Source of the DNA: Spirodela intermedia
Lineage: Eukaryota; Streptophyta; Magnoliopsida; Alismatales; Araceae
DNA length: 64,000 bases
Assembly (NCBI GenBank): GCA_902729315.2
Contig: LR746272.1
Location: 10,410,327-10,474,326, forward strand
Direction of reading: 5' to 3'
Below the pieces are notes generated by a model. The model made no database searches, was not told where the DNA came from, and worked only from the letters and a program-made list of their open reading frames with translations. The stretch's first letter is position 1, and every line of letters begins with the position of its first letter. The position numbers were made by a program, and so were the translations under genes. Shown piece after piece: positions 23,250 through 35,018 of this stretch.

Positions 23250-25576
23250 GACCCCGAGAAGGGTAGCAGCGGTCTAGCGAAGGCGATGGATGGAACAAAC
23301 GAATTCGGTGAGAAGAGCTATACAAAATGAGTGCAGAGGAGATGAAGAGAGAACTTTGAAAGAAAATAAGTGCAAGACGATGGCCACTGCCATCCATCCT
23401 CGTCTCCCCTCGTTCCAGAATCTCCGAAATAACCAAAGAGAAGATCATGGTTGCTCACATGCAGAAAGATTAAACCGGACTCAGAGAGAAACAGGGAGCG
23501 GCGGTGGAAACGGCAGAAAGGGAAGGTCCGGAGGCAAAGGAGGGCGTGATGCGTTCGATTGGGAAAACCCAAGAGGGGATGGATATCCAGATATGCAGGC
23601 ATTGGTGATATTGATGCGGGTTTCCGAAATCGAATAGAAACTGTCCAGAAAATGTGATCGTCAAGAACAGGAGGAATCCAAGTTGGACCTTCGAAGAGAG
23701 TCTAGAATTTAGGGATGGAACGGAGCCATTCCTCTGTGAAAAGAAATCCTCCATCAGAGATCGTAGTCGGTCCACTTAACAGGGGTATGAGAAGAAGTTT
23801 GGGGAGACGAAAATGGGATGCGGTAAGACGAAATGGAGATGCCAAGCGCACCTTGAACTAGCCAGGAACAGCTCCTCCTCAGAAGAAATGCCCGTCAGTG
23901 GATGTTTTTCCCTCTGATCGTCAGAACCCTCCGGATCGCTCTTTACGTTCCTATCTGCTCCTTCAGAAATAGATCAGAATTAACCATGAACGAAGAGACG
24001 AGGGGACAGAATAAGACCGATACCCCCTCCCCCTCACCACCACCACACACACACACACAGAAAAGGGGGGGGGGTGAGAGAGAGAGGTGTCACATTGTAG
24101 GAATCTCGCAATCAGGAGAGGGAAACACAAGAAGATGGCGGTGTCGGCGGCGGAAAAGTGTTGCCGTCAAATAACCTCAACCACCCTCTACAGCCTCTCG
24201 ATTTAGAGGGGATAAAACACAGACGGCGGAGAATCCCGAGCTGATGGTAGCGAAAGGGGCCTCGTCTCCGGAGCTGAAAACAGGCATTGCCCCGCTACCC
24301 TATCTGGGCTTCTTCGCATCAGAGCAGACAAGGAGGGGCTGCCGGGAGAAGCGGCGGGAGGAGGAAATCTCGGGAAGGCGAGAGGCCGAAGAGGGGAGGG
24401 GAGCCCGCGAAGGTCAGAAGCCAGAAAGGTGGGAGTTATATCGTACCTGAACAGCTCCATCCTCATTCGCTGCTTTCAACGCTCCTCCTCCCGAATATTA
24501 ACTGAAAGAATTCTCTCTGCGCCGCGCCCCTTTTATGACGTCATTTTTCCTCAGCTACTGGTGATGCCACGCGTCGACGAAAAGCATCCCCAGGCCCATT
24601 GTCCCCTTAAAAAAGTGTTCTTTCTAAAGCCGACAAAGGGTGCCACGCAGCAGCCACCGCAAAGACCACCTCTCCCGCCGCCGCTGCCGCCGCCGCCGCA
24701 GCCGCTCTGGAATGCGTGGTGATCTGTTCTCCCTGCGGGTCCGGCCCACGGTGGGCACCCACACTGCGCGGGGAGCTCCTCCACGGGAGCCGGTGGGAGC
24801 CCCACTTCGTACTGCAGATGCCCAGTCACGACTCACTCGCAGACGATGCATCTCCGGGCTTGACGGCGAAAAGCAGAGGCCCTTCCGGCAGGCCACAGAA
24901 AGGCGGAAGATGACGCCGCGACGGCGCAATAAAACCAGCAATAAATCCTCCTCCGGCAGGCCCGAGCCCCTGCCGGAGTCTACTGCTACGTTCTGTTCAA
25001 CAAAACGATGAGCACCGGCGGCAGAGCGCTAGGCGTCTACTCGTCCGGACGACTGGTAAGGGCCCGGAGGCTATTAGGCTCTTTCGCCACGACGGAACTC
25101 TTGCCCGTGAAAGTCGTCCATCTAGCCGATGCACTAGCGGCAAAGTCCCCCGCAGCCCCCGTTAGGAGATGGGGGAAAACCGGGGATGACGGAGTGACAA
25201 GCGTTCTGAATCTCCACCTCCTCGCCAAAACCTTGGACGAATTGTCTTCCTGGTTGAAGAAACAGCTGGTGGAAGGAAGGGTTGAGCCGCAGGCATATCT
25301 GTCTACATGGAATCCGGGTCCTGAGCGATGGACACCTACCCTCCTACCGAAGAACGCGCAGAAGATATTGGGTTTGCCGTCGAGCCGTGCAGAGGAGCCG
25401 GCGGATGCCGACGGCGGCAAAGCAGGGCTCGCAGAGGGGCCTTGGAGAAGAGAAGAGTCCCTAGTTCCCCACCGGAGGCTCGACTCTGCAGATTAGGGAA
25501 TCGACCGTAAAGATACCCACTGGGGAGAATCGGTAGTGGACGGTGGACAAGGAACCGCCGGGGCGGAGCGCCGCAG
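23250..25576. other. Upstream region of the F-box gene, GC-rich
   Basis: Expected to hold the leader and promoter of the minus-strand F-box gene; family members often have a leader intron, which I cannot place. A CA run at about 24041-24057 is followed by a G run. A CCG/CCGCTG repeat at about 24672-24708 encodes a proline tract if read on the plus strand. Overlapping GC-rich ORFs at 24551-25510 are not recognised. Confidence 0.4.
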
Positions 25577-25700
25577 GGGAGGGAGAGAGATAGAGATGAC
25601 TGGAGGACTGGAGGAACCTCCATAGCGGTGTTTCTCCCCACCATAGCGGCCCACGAGTCACCGGAGCTTGGAGGAGGGAGAGAGAGATAGAGATGACTGG
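25577..25700 (+). repeat. Direct repeat, GGAGGGAGAGAGATAGAGAT unit
   Basis: The motif GGAGGGAGAGAGATAGAGATGACTGGA occurs near 25577 and again, with two extra bases, near 25673. A shortened GAGAGATAG copy follows near 25752. The spacing of about 96 bp suggests a small tandem duplication. Confidence 0.5.
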
Positions 25701-27758
25701 AAGACGGACGGATTCTAAACTGTTGGGGCATAACTATTAGGCTTTAAAACTGAGAGAGATAGAGGTAACCAGGTGAACCTTAAAAGTGGGAGGATAATAT
25801 TTAATCCCCTTTCTCGAAGTATTATTTCAAATGGGCACGATTTGATTTGATGGGCCTCGGCGACGATTACGGTCCATGGGTCAAAATTAGAGTGCTGATA
25901 CCTCAGGTCTATCGGAGGGTCCGGTTCCATTTCATGTCTACTCGGAGAAGCGACATCTACTCATAAAATGGGGTTCCAGCTAGACCCGACGAAGCCGCAT
26001 GCGGGCTGGCCCTCCGCATACAAATATCTGATAGAGGGAAGGATCTTCATCGTTCAGCGACCGGCCCGATCCGAGTCTATGTTGATGCTGAAAGTTTTGG
26101 AGTCGATGTGCCCATTTAAGCTGATCAAGATTCTATGGGTGCGGAGATTTTCCACGAGTTTGCTGTTCATTGTCGTGAGTATACCTTTTTTGTTCTATGA
26201 TATTTATCTAATCATTAGCCTAGACTATGTGGAGATTAGACCCTAATGACTTGAATGGACACGCGATTCATGTAATCACCATAGTGGACGCTTTATTGCA
26301 ATTTATGTGATGGCAATATGTGACCCCACCCCCCCCCCCCCACCACCTGGACTGTTGAATTCGATATGATCCTGAAAGAGTTTCCCTCGTCCGAACCTTG
26401 AGCACTACGTTTAATAACCCTGTCATCTGATCAAATCCTTGTCCCAGTTTGATTCGTACTTTTCTCCCACTTAAAAAACCTTCATTGATATGAATAACCC
26501 CAGTCAGCAATGCTTCTAAGAGAAAGATAGCATAGAGACGGTCGACGTGCCCAAGGCAGATGTAGATCCTAGACTCGGCGGCAGGAGATGTAGCGAAGGC
26601 GTTTCCAGGTCCTGTCCATGACGAAAACACGCGGAGCAGGGCGCCGCATCGCTGAATAGACACGGACGTATCAGTGTAGAACCACCTTTCGAAATAGTTT
26701 TTAAAAGAAGAAAGAAAATAATCCGTGGACTCGTTTCTTGGACAATCTTGTTTTTACCCTTAATCCCCCCTTTTTATGATCTAAATATATGGTTCGATCG
26801 ACTTTCTTCCCAAGTGACCCCTTCCAGTAAGCAAAAATTCCGGAGGGTCTGAATTCATCACACGGGCGACTGTTGTAAGGTCCACCTCTCTCTCTGCACC
26901 AACCACCTTCATGCAGCTATCGCATAAGAGAAAAAAAACCTTACGTATAAATTGGCACTAATAGGTTTTTTGTTGCACCGTAACGAATATTTTTGCTTGG
27001 ACCCATCACTTCCTTAGCTACTCTAGTTTGACCCGAGCTGAGACTTCCGCGGGGAACTGGCCGAGTGTTACATTGACCTTCTAACTGCAACATTTATGAT
27101 ATTGTCCTTAGGCAGGCAATAGACCTGGCGTCAACCCGGATCCTTGACGATGGGGATCAATTAGATTTGTGTGGCACGGTGTACAGGAATCCTTGGGAGG
27201 TCGGCATGATACGACTGCCAACGTCTCTATTGGTTCCTATGATGGGGAAGCAGCCTTTGACCTTTACCGATTGCTCTATTGGAGACAGACCACCTTTCCC
27301 ATTTAGCTGGGCCTCCTAATTTCTCTTAAGATTGATCGGATTTGATCCTGCAGAAGTTAGCATGCGAAGAAATTATTGGTGACAAGTGACAAAAGACAAC
27401 GAATGCAGTTAATGAAAACAATGGCAAAGAGTTAATGGCCGACCAGATGTGAATGGGGGCATTGATTGCACCAAAATATGAAATTTTCATTGAAAATTAT
27501 TGCAATTCACTTACTGCACATGTAATTTTTTTCCCAAGAACTGATAGAGTTTCTCCATGAGAAATCCTTAGAGTTAGTGAAGGTAGTCATGGCACATCGA
27601 CATAGAAAACAATCATTTGGTGTTAAATGGTGAGATGCATATTTGAACACTTGATCTCTTAAGTCTAGACTTAAGTTAGGGAAAATTATTTAAATAAAAT
27701 ATTCAATCTATTCATGAGACTATCTAAAGGTCTGGATTAGTATCTTGAGATTGAATGT
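25701..27758. other. Intergenic, no gene seen
   Basis: Mixed composition. A C homopolymer run occurs at about 26331-26341. ORFs at 25968-26246 (plus) and 26268-26663 (minus) are unrecognised; the latter translates the C run as glycines. The copia element begins at 27764. Confidence 0.4.
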
Positions 27759-27763
27759 CTCTT
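27759..27763. repeat. Left target-site duplication CTCTT
   Basis: CTCTT directly precedes the left LTR and is repeated exactly at 32342-32346 after the right LTR. Confidence 0.8.
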
Positions 27764-28379
27764 TGTAAGAATAAATATGCAAGCATGTGATCATAATAAC
27801 AACAAAAACTCAATTTCTACATATCATGAGAGTAAAATAGAAGAGAAATCACAAAGTTATCATGAATCATGATGAGAACAAGACTTCTACTAAACACTTC
27901 TAATTCATGTCTCAACTCCTTTGAGATGACATACATACTAAAAAGTCAATAATTGACTTTTATCTCTTTCTATAAGACTTCATTTGTAATAGAAGAAATA
28001 ATAAATACTAAGAAAGAAAGAGAGTTGATGTGGAGAGAGAATGAAATCAGATGAGAGAGATAGATCTCATCATCCATCATGCTCATAAAAAAGGAAATAC
28101 ATGTTCTATTTTTAGAAAGTGAAAAGGTAAATGTCTCTCAAAATGAGGCAATCTAGATGTATGTGTGGGTAAGCTCACACATATCAGAGGTGATGGTTTC
28201 AACCACCCTCATTTCTTGCTCGCTTTATTTTCATGACTCCCAAACATGTGAATAGAGATGAGGTGACAATCATGACACTACTCCTCACTCTTCACACATC
28301 TTTGGAATGAGTTAGACGAGATGAGACTCTTTGCGCATCTCTTAAATGGGTCAGATGTGATGGGCTGACATTGTCAACA
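27764..28379 (-). repeat. Copia element 1, 3' LTR (left copy)
   Basis: 616 bp, TGTAAGAATAAATATGC at the left end to GTCAACA at the right, TG...CA on both strands. Aligns along its length with 31740-32341 with many substitutions and small indels. Confidence 0.88.
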
Positions 28380-30140
28380 AACTCCACCTTAGCAGCCATG
28401 ATCACTACACTTGGAGTCAACATTTGTCTATGTTGTAAGTTCTCTACCTTCTACAAGATACTTACAATATGAATTAAATTCAAAGAATATTTTAATTTCT
28501 CTAGTGTGATAATTTTTGTCGATATATCCATGGGATTCTCTTTTGTGGGAACCTTCTCTAGAGAGATATCTTTATAATTCACCAACTCACGGATTTTTTG
28601 ATATCATACATCAATATGCTTTGACCCTACATGATAGACTTGTTTATTTGTTAAACAAATATCATTATAACTATCACAATGTAGAGAAATTTTATCCTAT
28701 TAGATCTTAAGTTCACTTAATAATTTCTTCAACCACAAAACCTCTTTGGCTGCTTCAATAATTATCATGTACCTCACCTTAGTTGTAGACAATGTGATAG
28801 TAGTCTAAAGTATAAACTTTCAACTCATAGGTCTACCAATCATGGTAAAAGTATATCTTATTATAGATCTTTGATGATTTAAATCTTTGGTAAAATTTAT
28901 ATCAATAAAACCAATAATAGAAAGACAACTTTACTAATCAAAATAGATTTCAAAATCTAAAGAACTTTTTAAATATAGGAGAATCTAATTCATTGTACTC
29001 TAATACTCATTTCTTAGATTTCTTATAAATCTGCTCACAAGTGCAACCATATGAGCAATATCTAGTCTTATATAGACCATATCATACATAAGAGAGTCAA
29101 CTGTATTAACATAAGAAATTTACATTATCTCAATAGTATCTTTTTTAGATGTTAGACACTAAATAAGAGATAATCTTCAATGATGACTTAGAGGAGTGCC
29201 CGCTATTTTAGCATTACTCATGTCAAATAGATTAACCACTTTTGAGAAATAACTCTTTTGAGTCAATTATATTTGACCTAACTCTTGGTCTTTATAGATT
29301 TTCATATTAAGAATCTTCTTTGTCACCTTAAGATTCTTCATGTTAAATTTATTATTCAATAGTGTCTTTAACCTAATAATCTCATGTGAATTCTTTGAAG
29401 TAATGAGTATATTATCAACATAAAGTATCAAAATAATTAGAGAACCATCACCACATGTCCTTATATAAACACAATACTCAAAATCATACCTTATATACCC
29501 AATCTTCTACATGTAAGAATCAAACTTTTTGTACCATCATATTAATACCTACTTCAACTCATAAATAAACTTTTTCAGTCAACATATAAAATTTCTGACT
29601 TTCGTCTAACAAAATTCTTCGATTACTATATATAAATAGTCTCTTCTAAATCTCTCTGAAGAAATATTTATTTACACCTAATAAATTGTTTTCTTATATA
29701 AAGATTCACTAGTTCCTATGTGTGATTCTTATCTAATGATGCTTGTTCCTTAGACATTGCATGTATTCAGTTCTTATTTTCAAGATAATTAATTGACTTC
29801 TGAAAAGTTGTAGGCACACCATTTCTTATAAATAATATAAAATCAACATAATCATCAAGACGAGTGAGAGGCTTTATGTCACATTTGCCTCGTCTAATAG
29901 TAATACAATCAAGAGTATCTGATGATTCTATAACTCGATCTTTATCTCCAACAGAATTAGGACTCTATATAGTCTCTACCTCTAGTTTGCTCTATTTTCA
30001 ACATGAATATCATTAGATTTTTAAATCATGTGCTTGATAGATAAGGACTTCAATATGTGATCTTTATCAAATACCTCATTTATGTTGAAAATAACCTTCT
30101 TTGTTGTTAAATCATAAAGTTGATATCACTTCACACGTGT

Positions 30141-30266
30141 TATAATCTAAGATATTTCCTCAACTTTAGATGTAGCTTTAATCTTTCATCAGTAAGAATT
30201 TGTTATAATCTAAGATATTTCCTCAACTTTAGATGTAGCTTTAATCTCTCATCAGTAAGAATAATA
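30141..30266. repeat. 63-bp tandem duplication inside copia element 1
   Basis: Two adjacent 63-base units starting TATAATCTAAGATATTTCC differ at about one site. The duplication arose after the element decayed or very late, because its two units are far more alike than the LTRs. Confidence 0.85.
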
Positions 30267-31739
30267 ACATATTCTGAACATCTAAATATATACAAATTCA
30301 AATAGTCAACATGATTTTCAGTAATACCATTTTATTGTGGAGTCTTATTTACCATATAATGATGTTGAATATCATATTTATCATAAAATTAATTACAATT
30401 AAAATTTTTAAATTATATATCATTGTAAGTCCACAAGACTTTAATCTTCTTCTTCATGTGGTTCTCCACCTTCGTACACTAAGTCTTGAACTTCACAAAT
30501 ATTTCTAACTTGTGCTTCAACAAGATACTCAAACTTTCATAGAAAAATTATCAATACAAATTAAAAAATATCAAACACCTTTCATCAATGTCACATCAAT
30601 CAAATCACACATATCTGAATGAATATAATCTAATAACTACCTGTCTCATACTTTGCTATCTTGAATATCATCATATACTATTTTTTTTATGACATTGTAC
30701 TTGTAAAATTCTAATTTACATATTTTCACACCATATAAGAATCTTTATGTATGTTACTTCTACATATATGTCTCACTCATATGACTCAAGTGCAAGTGTC
30801 ATAAAAGAGTGTCATTATTTAGTTTCACAACACAACTCTACTAGTAATAATATTCCTCTCAAGTTTATAAATCTTCACTTGTTGACATCTTTCCTTCATC
30901 ACAATGAACAATTTCTTGATAATCACAAAGACTTTATTCTCATATTTGAAGTAGTATTTATTCGCCTCTAAAACTTAAAGCAAAATCAAGTTCTAGTACA
31001 ATATTAGAACATGATGAATATTTTTCTATCGAATATCTAAACCTTTACCAAACTAATGTCAAAAACTTCACAAGTTACATTATTTCTTATAGAAACAACT
31101 CCTATTACATTCTTGTGTAAATCAAACTAGTCAACATTATGACACATATGATAAGAATTTATGTATTCGGCAATTTTTCAACTGCAATAAGGTCAAAATA
31201 GATTTTCCTATTTTCTTTGTCTTCAATCTTTGCAACATTAGTTAAATTAGATTCATCTCCTACTACCTTATCATTTTGATTCTTTAGATAATCTCTTCTT
31301 TTTCAATCTTCTATATTTTCTTCCATCCTTCACATATAAACTTTAACACGAACCTCACCAACATCCTTCTTTTAATGATAATATTTCATCAATGAACTAA
31401 TAACATATTCAAGAATATCATATGAAGTAAGAATAAAAATAAATAGAGCTAATTTTTTGGATTTGACTGTGTCAGATGTATCTTGATGCATTGACTTAAT
31501 ACAATATTGTTGGCATGTTATGCTTATTGACAGTATTTTTGTTTAGTTTTTTCTAGTTCATCGAACAACTAACTTTAGTTCATCCAAAGTTTTATATAAA
31601 TCCATTTACAACAACACATAATACACACAATACTTTTAGAGATTAAAGTTAGATAACTTATCTAACTTTTAGATGTCAATGTACACCTTAAAAATCATAG
31701 TAAGTCCAAAAATAACCAAATCAATATTCTAATATCACT

Positions 31740-32341
31740 TGTAAGAATAAATATGCAAGCATATGATCATAATAACAATGAAAACTTAATTTCTAGATAT
31801 TAATGAAAGCAAAATAAAAGATAAATTACCAAGTTATTAAAAATCTTAATGAGAATAAGACTTCCACCAAACACTTATAATTCATATCTCAATGCCCTTT
31901 GAGAAGACCTACATACTAAAGAGTGAGTAATTGACTCTTATCTCCTTCTATAAAGACTTTAACTTACTATAGAAGAAAGGAGAGATACTAAAAAAGAGAG
32001 AGAAAGTTAATAGAGAGAGAGAGAATGGAGATATAAATCTTATCATCCATCATGCTCATAAAAGAAAAAATACATCTTATTTATAGAAAGAAAAAGATAA
32101 TCGTCCCTTAAAAGGAGGCAATCTCAACCCACGTGTGGAAAACCTACACATCTCGGATGTGATGATTTTAACCACTCTCATTTCTCGCTCTCTCTTCCTA
32201 CACAACCTCCCAAATGGGTGAATAGGGATAAGGTGACAACCGTGACACAACCCCTCATTCCTTGCATGTTCCCTGAATGGGTTAGACAAGAGTAGACTCC
32301 TCACATGTCTCCCCAAATGTGATAGATTGGCACTACCAACA
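31740..32341 (-). repeat. Copia element 1, 5' LTR (right copy)
   Basis: 602 bp, the partner of 27764-28379, starting TGTAAGAATAAATATGC and ending CCAACA, followed by the duplicate CTCTT. Confidence 0.88.
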
Positions 32342-32346
32342 CTCTT
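32342..32346. repeat. Right target-site duplication CTCTT
   Basis: Exact copy of 27759-27763. Confidence 0.8.
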
Positions 32347-32839
32347 TTCCTATTAGGTGGCTAGGGGATGACCTTTGAGGGAATGTCATTCTTTTTTATA
32401 GCTCAGCTGACCATGCACTAGATTGATAATGCTCATCAATTTGAGTGTCACTTGTAACCCGTGTCTTTAGTTGACTTCTACTCATTAGACCACTTCTCAA
32501 ATAACCATTGGAATCTAACAATTCATAATGTTGCCAAATCTAATCGTTCTTTTTTTGATGATGACCTTGGCTGAGTGAGAGGGTTGTCTCTCCACGATGT
32601 GGCTGGTAGTTGAAGTGGAGGTAGTTAGTGAGACGTAGAAAAGATAAAGAAAGGTAGGAGATGAGGGAGGTTGTTCAAGGGAGTCTTCTCTTATGATTGT
32701 GAGGCTACTATAAATTAGGTGGCACCTCAAAATTTTTAGCTATAGTAACTTGAGGCATCACTCTCCCATAGAATAGGAGTCCAACATCTACCCTTTGTTG
32801 TCCCCTCACTTTGTTGGGAGAATAGAGAGGAGGCAACTA
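32347..32839. other. Spacer between copia element 1 and dirigent relic
   Basis: No gene recognised; it may contain the former promoter of the dirigent gene. Confidence 0.35.
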
Positions 32840-33179
32840 CAACCATAGTAGGTGGCCAGCCTTCTGCCTCCTAGTATTGCTCCTCTTTTTCTCTTCCATT
32901 TCAGCCAAGAGAATCAGGAGAGGCCAGCCGTGGAGGTCCCAAGTGGTCTTATTTCATGACATCATCTACCATGGAAAGGATGTTGCTATTGTGATGTCAT
33001 CCATAGTGGCAGCTCTAACGTGGGCCAACTACACTATCCTTGCCCCTATGATGTAGTTTGGTGATGTCGTCGTGTTCAACTGTCTCGTGACATTGGACCA
33101 CAACCTCCATTCCCCATCTGTCGGTTGTGCTCTAGGCTTCTGCCTTTATGACAACAAGATCATCTACACAACTTAGCTT
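32840..33179 (+). pseudogene. Dirigent pseudogene, 5' part
   Basis: One reading frame gives a hydrophobic leader (PAFCLLVLLLFFSSISA), then KRIRRGQPWR, VVLFHDIIYHGKDVA, ANYTILAPM, FGDVVVFNCLVTLDHNLHSP and GFCLYDNKIIYTT. This is the N-terminal two-thirds of a secreted dirigent protein, the family that steers phenoxy-radical coupling to lignans in the cell wall. It has an in-frame TAG just before FGDVV and lacks a clear start Met. The frame ends with TAG CTT where the family has Trp-Leu, and a foreign insertion starts immediately after. The 3' part resumes at 34812. Confidence 0.82.
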
Positions 33180-34811
33180 GTGATAAGTCTTCATTATCAT
33201 AAGTTAATAATTAGTAAATAATATAATTTTAACCTTAACTCATGATAAATAGACTTATATTTATGTTAAAGTGTGAAAAATAGTTTTTAGTTGATTAACA
33301 TAATTTTTTAGATAATTATATAATTTTATACAAATTTATATAATTTTTATAGTCTTACTTTTGAGATAAGTGAGGAAAAATAAATAAAAATAAAAATAAA
33401 ACAAAATAAGAGATCCGCTGGCTAGTTAGGCCTGCAAGCGGGTCAAAAGTGCAGTTGGGGAGTAGTTGCGAGCAAGGGGCTCAAGTGATTTAGACAAATA
33501 GGGGAACATGTGCGCCACTCTCCTTCCACATCACTGGTGGCCAACCAGCTATGGGGCAAGGAATGATTGTACATGTGCGAGAAAGGGATTTGATTGCAAA
33601 TGTAATATTACTATATATTTGTCAAAAAATTTGGTGCACAAACAATGTGGGATTAAACTCTCCACACCTTGCCTAAAAAAGGTGGGCAACTAGTGTGGGT
33701 TTGAATCTTCCTAGAGCCAAAACTCATATTTTTTATCTGATTATTGTGACTTTTTTGTAGATCGCCGCTGAAGGATTAAGCAACTAGAATTGTTACTACA
33801 ATCTCGTCAATGCGATTTGCGGAACATTGTTACTAAAATTATTGAATGATTCACGATAAAAGGATCGTAAGTCCATCGAGAAAAGTATCTTCGATTGATC
33901 GACCAACAAGTCGTCATTGGGAAGAGGACGATTTGCCAGGAAATGAGTCGCCACCTTCTGAGAGCATACCGAATGCGATGAAGAGCCTCTTCTTGTTGTG
34001 CAGACCTAAGGATGAAGCTCCTTGACACACGCCCTACCTCCATCTAGCTCTTTTTCGTTGAGTGACAATCGCTAGAGAGCCATAAAGTCGTTATTTTTTT
34101 CGCTCTACTAGGTGACAGTCGCCGGAGATGATTTGACGACCCATTTTATTGATCTCTAAACTTCGTAAGGAGATCTAGAGATTGTTTACATCGTCCTTAT
34201 CCAATGAGAGCTTTTGAGGTCATAGACATTGCATTACGCTCATCCCAAATGCTTAGGATTCTGATGCATCACTAACACATCACCGCCGCGACGTCAAAAC
34301 TCTATTTTTCTACTTTCAACTTAATTTCTACTTCATTTAGTGATAATTTGTGTGATTTAAATTTACCAAGATATATTTCATTACATTACGATTCTTCTAG
34401 CTTTTACACATCTTAATTATATTAATTAAATCATATATAATCACTTACGTAAGAATCACCAAGCATAACTCTATTTTCGTCCAATTTGCATTTGCCAAGT
34501 GCTGATGTCATTCTGACATCCGCACCCTTATTTCTTTTTTTAGTGAATTTTAAATATATATATATTTTATTTCCTAATATAAAAATCATAAAAATAGTAT
34601 TCTTTGAAGAAAATTCTGAATAATTATCAGATATTATATTACATCCCTATGATCAACTTGAAAAATTATCACTATTTTTGAAATTTTTGTTGAATTATAA
34701 TTAATATATTTATTTATAAATACTTTTAAATATTTGAAAATTCATATTCTCTAGTTTTATAAATTTTAAATTTATGTGATTTATTATATAATGACTAAGC
34801 TATGTTAACTT
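33180..34811 (+). mobile_element. Unclassified insertion splitting the dirigent gene
   Basis: About 1.63 kb of unrelated sequence lies exactly between codon Leu (CTT, ending 33179) and codon Ala (GCC, 34812) of the dirigent frame. The flanks carry an imperfect target duplication, TTAGCTT at 33173-33179 and TTAACTT at 34805-34811. No LTR, polyA tail or clear terminal inverted repeat is visible. Its left end recurs inverted at 37575-37995 and its right part recurs at 59846-60556, so it is a multicopy element. The 7-9 bp duplication would fit a hAT- or Mutator-type DNA element, but the class is inferred only weakly. Confidence 0.65.
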
Positions 34812-35018
34812 GCCTTCAGCTTGGTGCTCAACTGTACTGATTACAAGGGAACCTACTTGGTGTCGACCCTCCTACACAAAAGACAGAACATCTCAATAGT
34901 CAATGGCGCCAAAGATTTCTTCATGACTTAGGGTGTCACTACCATCACGATTGACATAATCGAGGATGTGGTCTACTTTCACCTGCACCTCAACATCAAG
35001 CTCTATGAGTGCTACTAA
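34812..35018 (+). pseudogene. Dirigent pseudogene, 3' part
   Basis: Resumes the dirigent frame with AFSLVLNCTDYKGTY, then ISIVNGAKDFFMT, a premature TAG, GVTTITID and VVYFHLHLNIKLYECY followed by TAA at 35016. The last residues match the conserved dirigent end (VYF-L-VDIKLYEC). Together with 32840-33179 it forms one gene of about 180 codons. Confidence 0.85.

Larger units (their letters stand above)
27764..32341 (-). mobile_element. Complete but dead Ty1/copia retrotransposon
   Basis: A 4578-bp element with two LTRs, TG...CA ends and a perfect 5-bp target duplication. It is read on the minus strand: 5' LTR at 31740-32341, primer-binding site like TGATATTAGAAT just inside it, polyprotein relics 31.7 to 28.4 kb, a polypurine tract (revcomp AAGGTGGAGTT) at about 28380-28390, then the 3' LTR. 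The reverse transcriptase core reads LYVDN at 29411-29425 and the RNase H end reads a TTKVRYM...EAAKEVLWLKKLL pattern near 28700-28800. Stops and shifts are frequent, so no function is expected. The length is near that of a complete copia element. Confidence 0.9.

Noticed and set aside
25008-25496. 162-codon ORF on the plus strand upstream of the F-box gene
   Set aside because: GC-rich, overlapped by equally long ORFs on the opposite strand, and no recognisable family; probably a composition artefact.
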